Shown piece by piece: positions 63,702 through 64,000 of a stretch of DNA of 64,000 nt. This DNA is from Neofusicoccum parvum (Eukaryota > Ascomycota > Dothideomycetes > Botryosphaeriales > Botryosphaeriaceae), in contig CP087218.1 in the NCBI GenBank assembly GCA_020912385.1, positions 806,001 through 870,000 of the forward strand. Direction: 5' to 3'. Each line of letters begins with the position of its first letter. The first letter of the stretch is position 1. The notes under the pieces are model-generated. The model worked only from the letters and a program-made list of their open reading frames with translations, ran no database searches and was not told where the DNA came from. The position numbers were made by a program, and so were the translations under genes.

Positions 63702-64000
63702 ATGTCGACGTACCACGGTCATGGCCAAACAGCCGAGAGGAACACAGCTGGTGGGCAATCCAGGCAACTCAACGGGAATGCCTACGACGGGTTCGTGCCA
63801 CTGCAAACTCCCCACCACGCGCCGCGCTTCCGACCGCTTGCACACAAAGCCTCGTGAGACCTAACACAGCTTTCACAACAGGTCCACATTCCTCACCTTG
63901 CCACACGCACTCGGGCTCAGCCAGCTGCACACCCACACCCACAACTTCAACGCCCACATCCACATCTACGTCATCCAAGTCCCCGGCCCCTCTCCATCGC
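63702..64000 (+). CDS. Gene starting with an N-terminal HRAM-like motif, cut by the right edge
   Basis: Exon 1 (63702-63790) encodes MSTYHGHGQTAERN followed by TAGGQSRQLNGNAYDG, almost the same motif as at 58899. A 91-nt intron (donor GTTCGT, branch CCTAAC, acceptor TTCACAACAG) joins exon 2 at 63882. Exon 2 stays open to the end of the window (STFLTLPHALGLSQLHTH, then HIYVIQVPGPSPS). Without splicing the frame would stop after 54 residues. An N-terminal single motif is the arrangement of receptors (such as NWD2) that template partner amyloids, so the missing part could be a sensor or enzyme domain; that is inference. The visible downstream residues do not identify a family. Confidence 0.5.

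Overview
The window is nuclear DNA of a filamentous ascomycete (Pezizomycotina). Genes carry short GT...AG introns, mostly 45-100 nt, with CTRAC-type branch sites. Intergenic DNA is GC-rich. The families are typical of these fungi: Kre9/Knh1-like GPI proteins, DUF6590, DUF3433, a MEP1-type metalloprotease, an NRPS-like reductase, and HET-s-type amyloid proteins. I cannot name the species. Exon limits were read by eye from splice signals and frame continuity; no transcript or database was used.

Layout. 1-13.4 kb: two GPI-anchored Kre9-like wall proteins (the first cut by the left edge), a proline-rich protein of unknown role, a SET-MYND methyltransferase-like protein, a small acidic protein and a She3-like coiled-coil protein, all on the minus strand. 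15.2-19.1 kb: a one-domain cupin divergent from a phosphoinositide phospholipase C that has an unusually long last intron. 19.1-24.8 kb: gene-poor, GC-rich. 24.8-31.7 kb: a small zinc-ribbon protein, then RNA polymerase III subunit Rpc25, a NUFIP1/Rsa1-like snoRNP factor and a Rex1-type exonuclease, a neighbourhood devoted to stable RNA. 32.6-41.4 kb: a large DUF6590 protein, a short DUF3433 membrane protein and a secreted metalloprotease.

42.2-48.4 kb: a 5.1-kb LINE retrotransposon on the minus strand, bounded by a 15-bp target-site duplication. It lies inside a host reading frame that is now broken; a decayed DUF6594-type fragment is nearby. The element has five in-frame nonsense codons and no frameshift, which suggests RIP (repeat-induced point mutation) rather than ordinary decay.

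49-56.3 kb: a compact candidate metabolite cluster made of an A-T-R reductase (NRPS-like), a D-2-hydroxyacid dehydrogenase and a secreted BBE-like FAD oxidase. The last two are transcribed divergently.

56.5-64.0 kb: the most unusual part. Five separate loci carry the same short motif, built around Q-[LIV]-N-G, which I read as a HET-s-related amyloid signalling motif (HRAM). One locus (61.66 kb) joins two motif copies to a SesA/HeLo-like helical domain, the layout of a cell-death executioner. Two others are largely disordered proteins ending in the same two-repeat tail. One puts a single motif at the N terminus of a one-pass membrane protein. One begins with a nearly identical motif and runs off the right edge. 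This looks like a local amyloid-signalling (programmed cell death or allorecognition) module.
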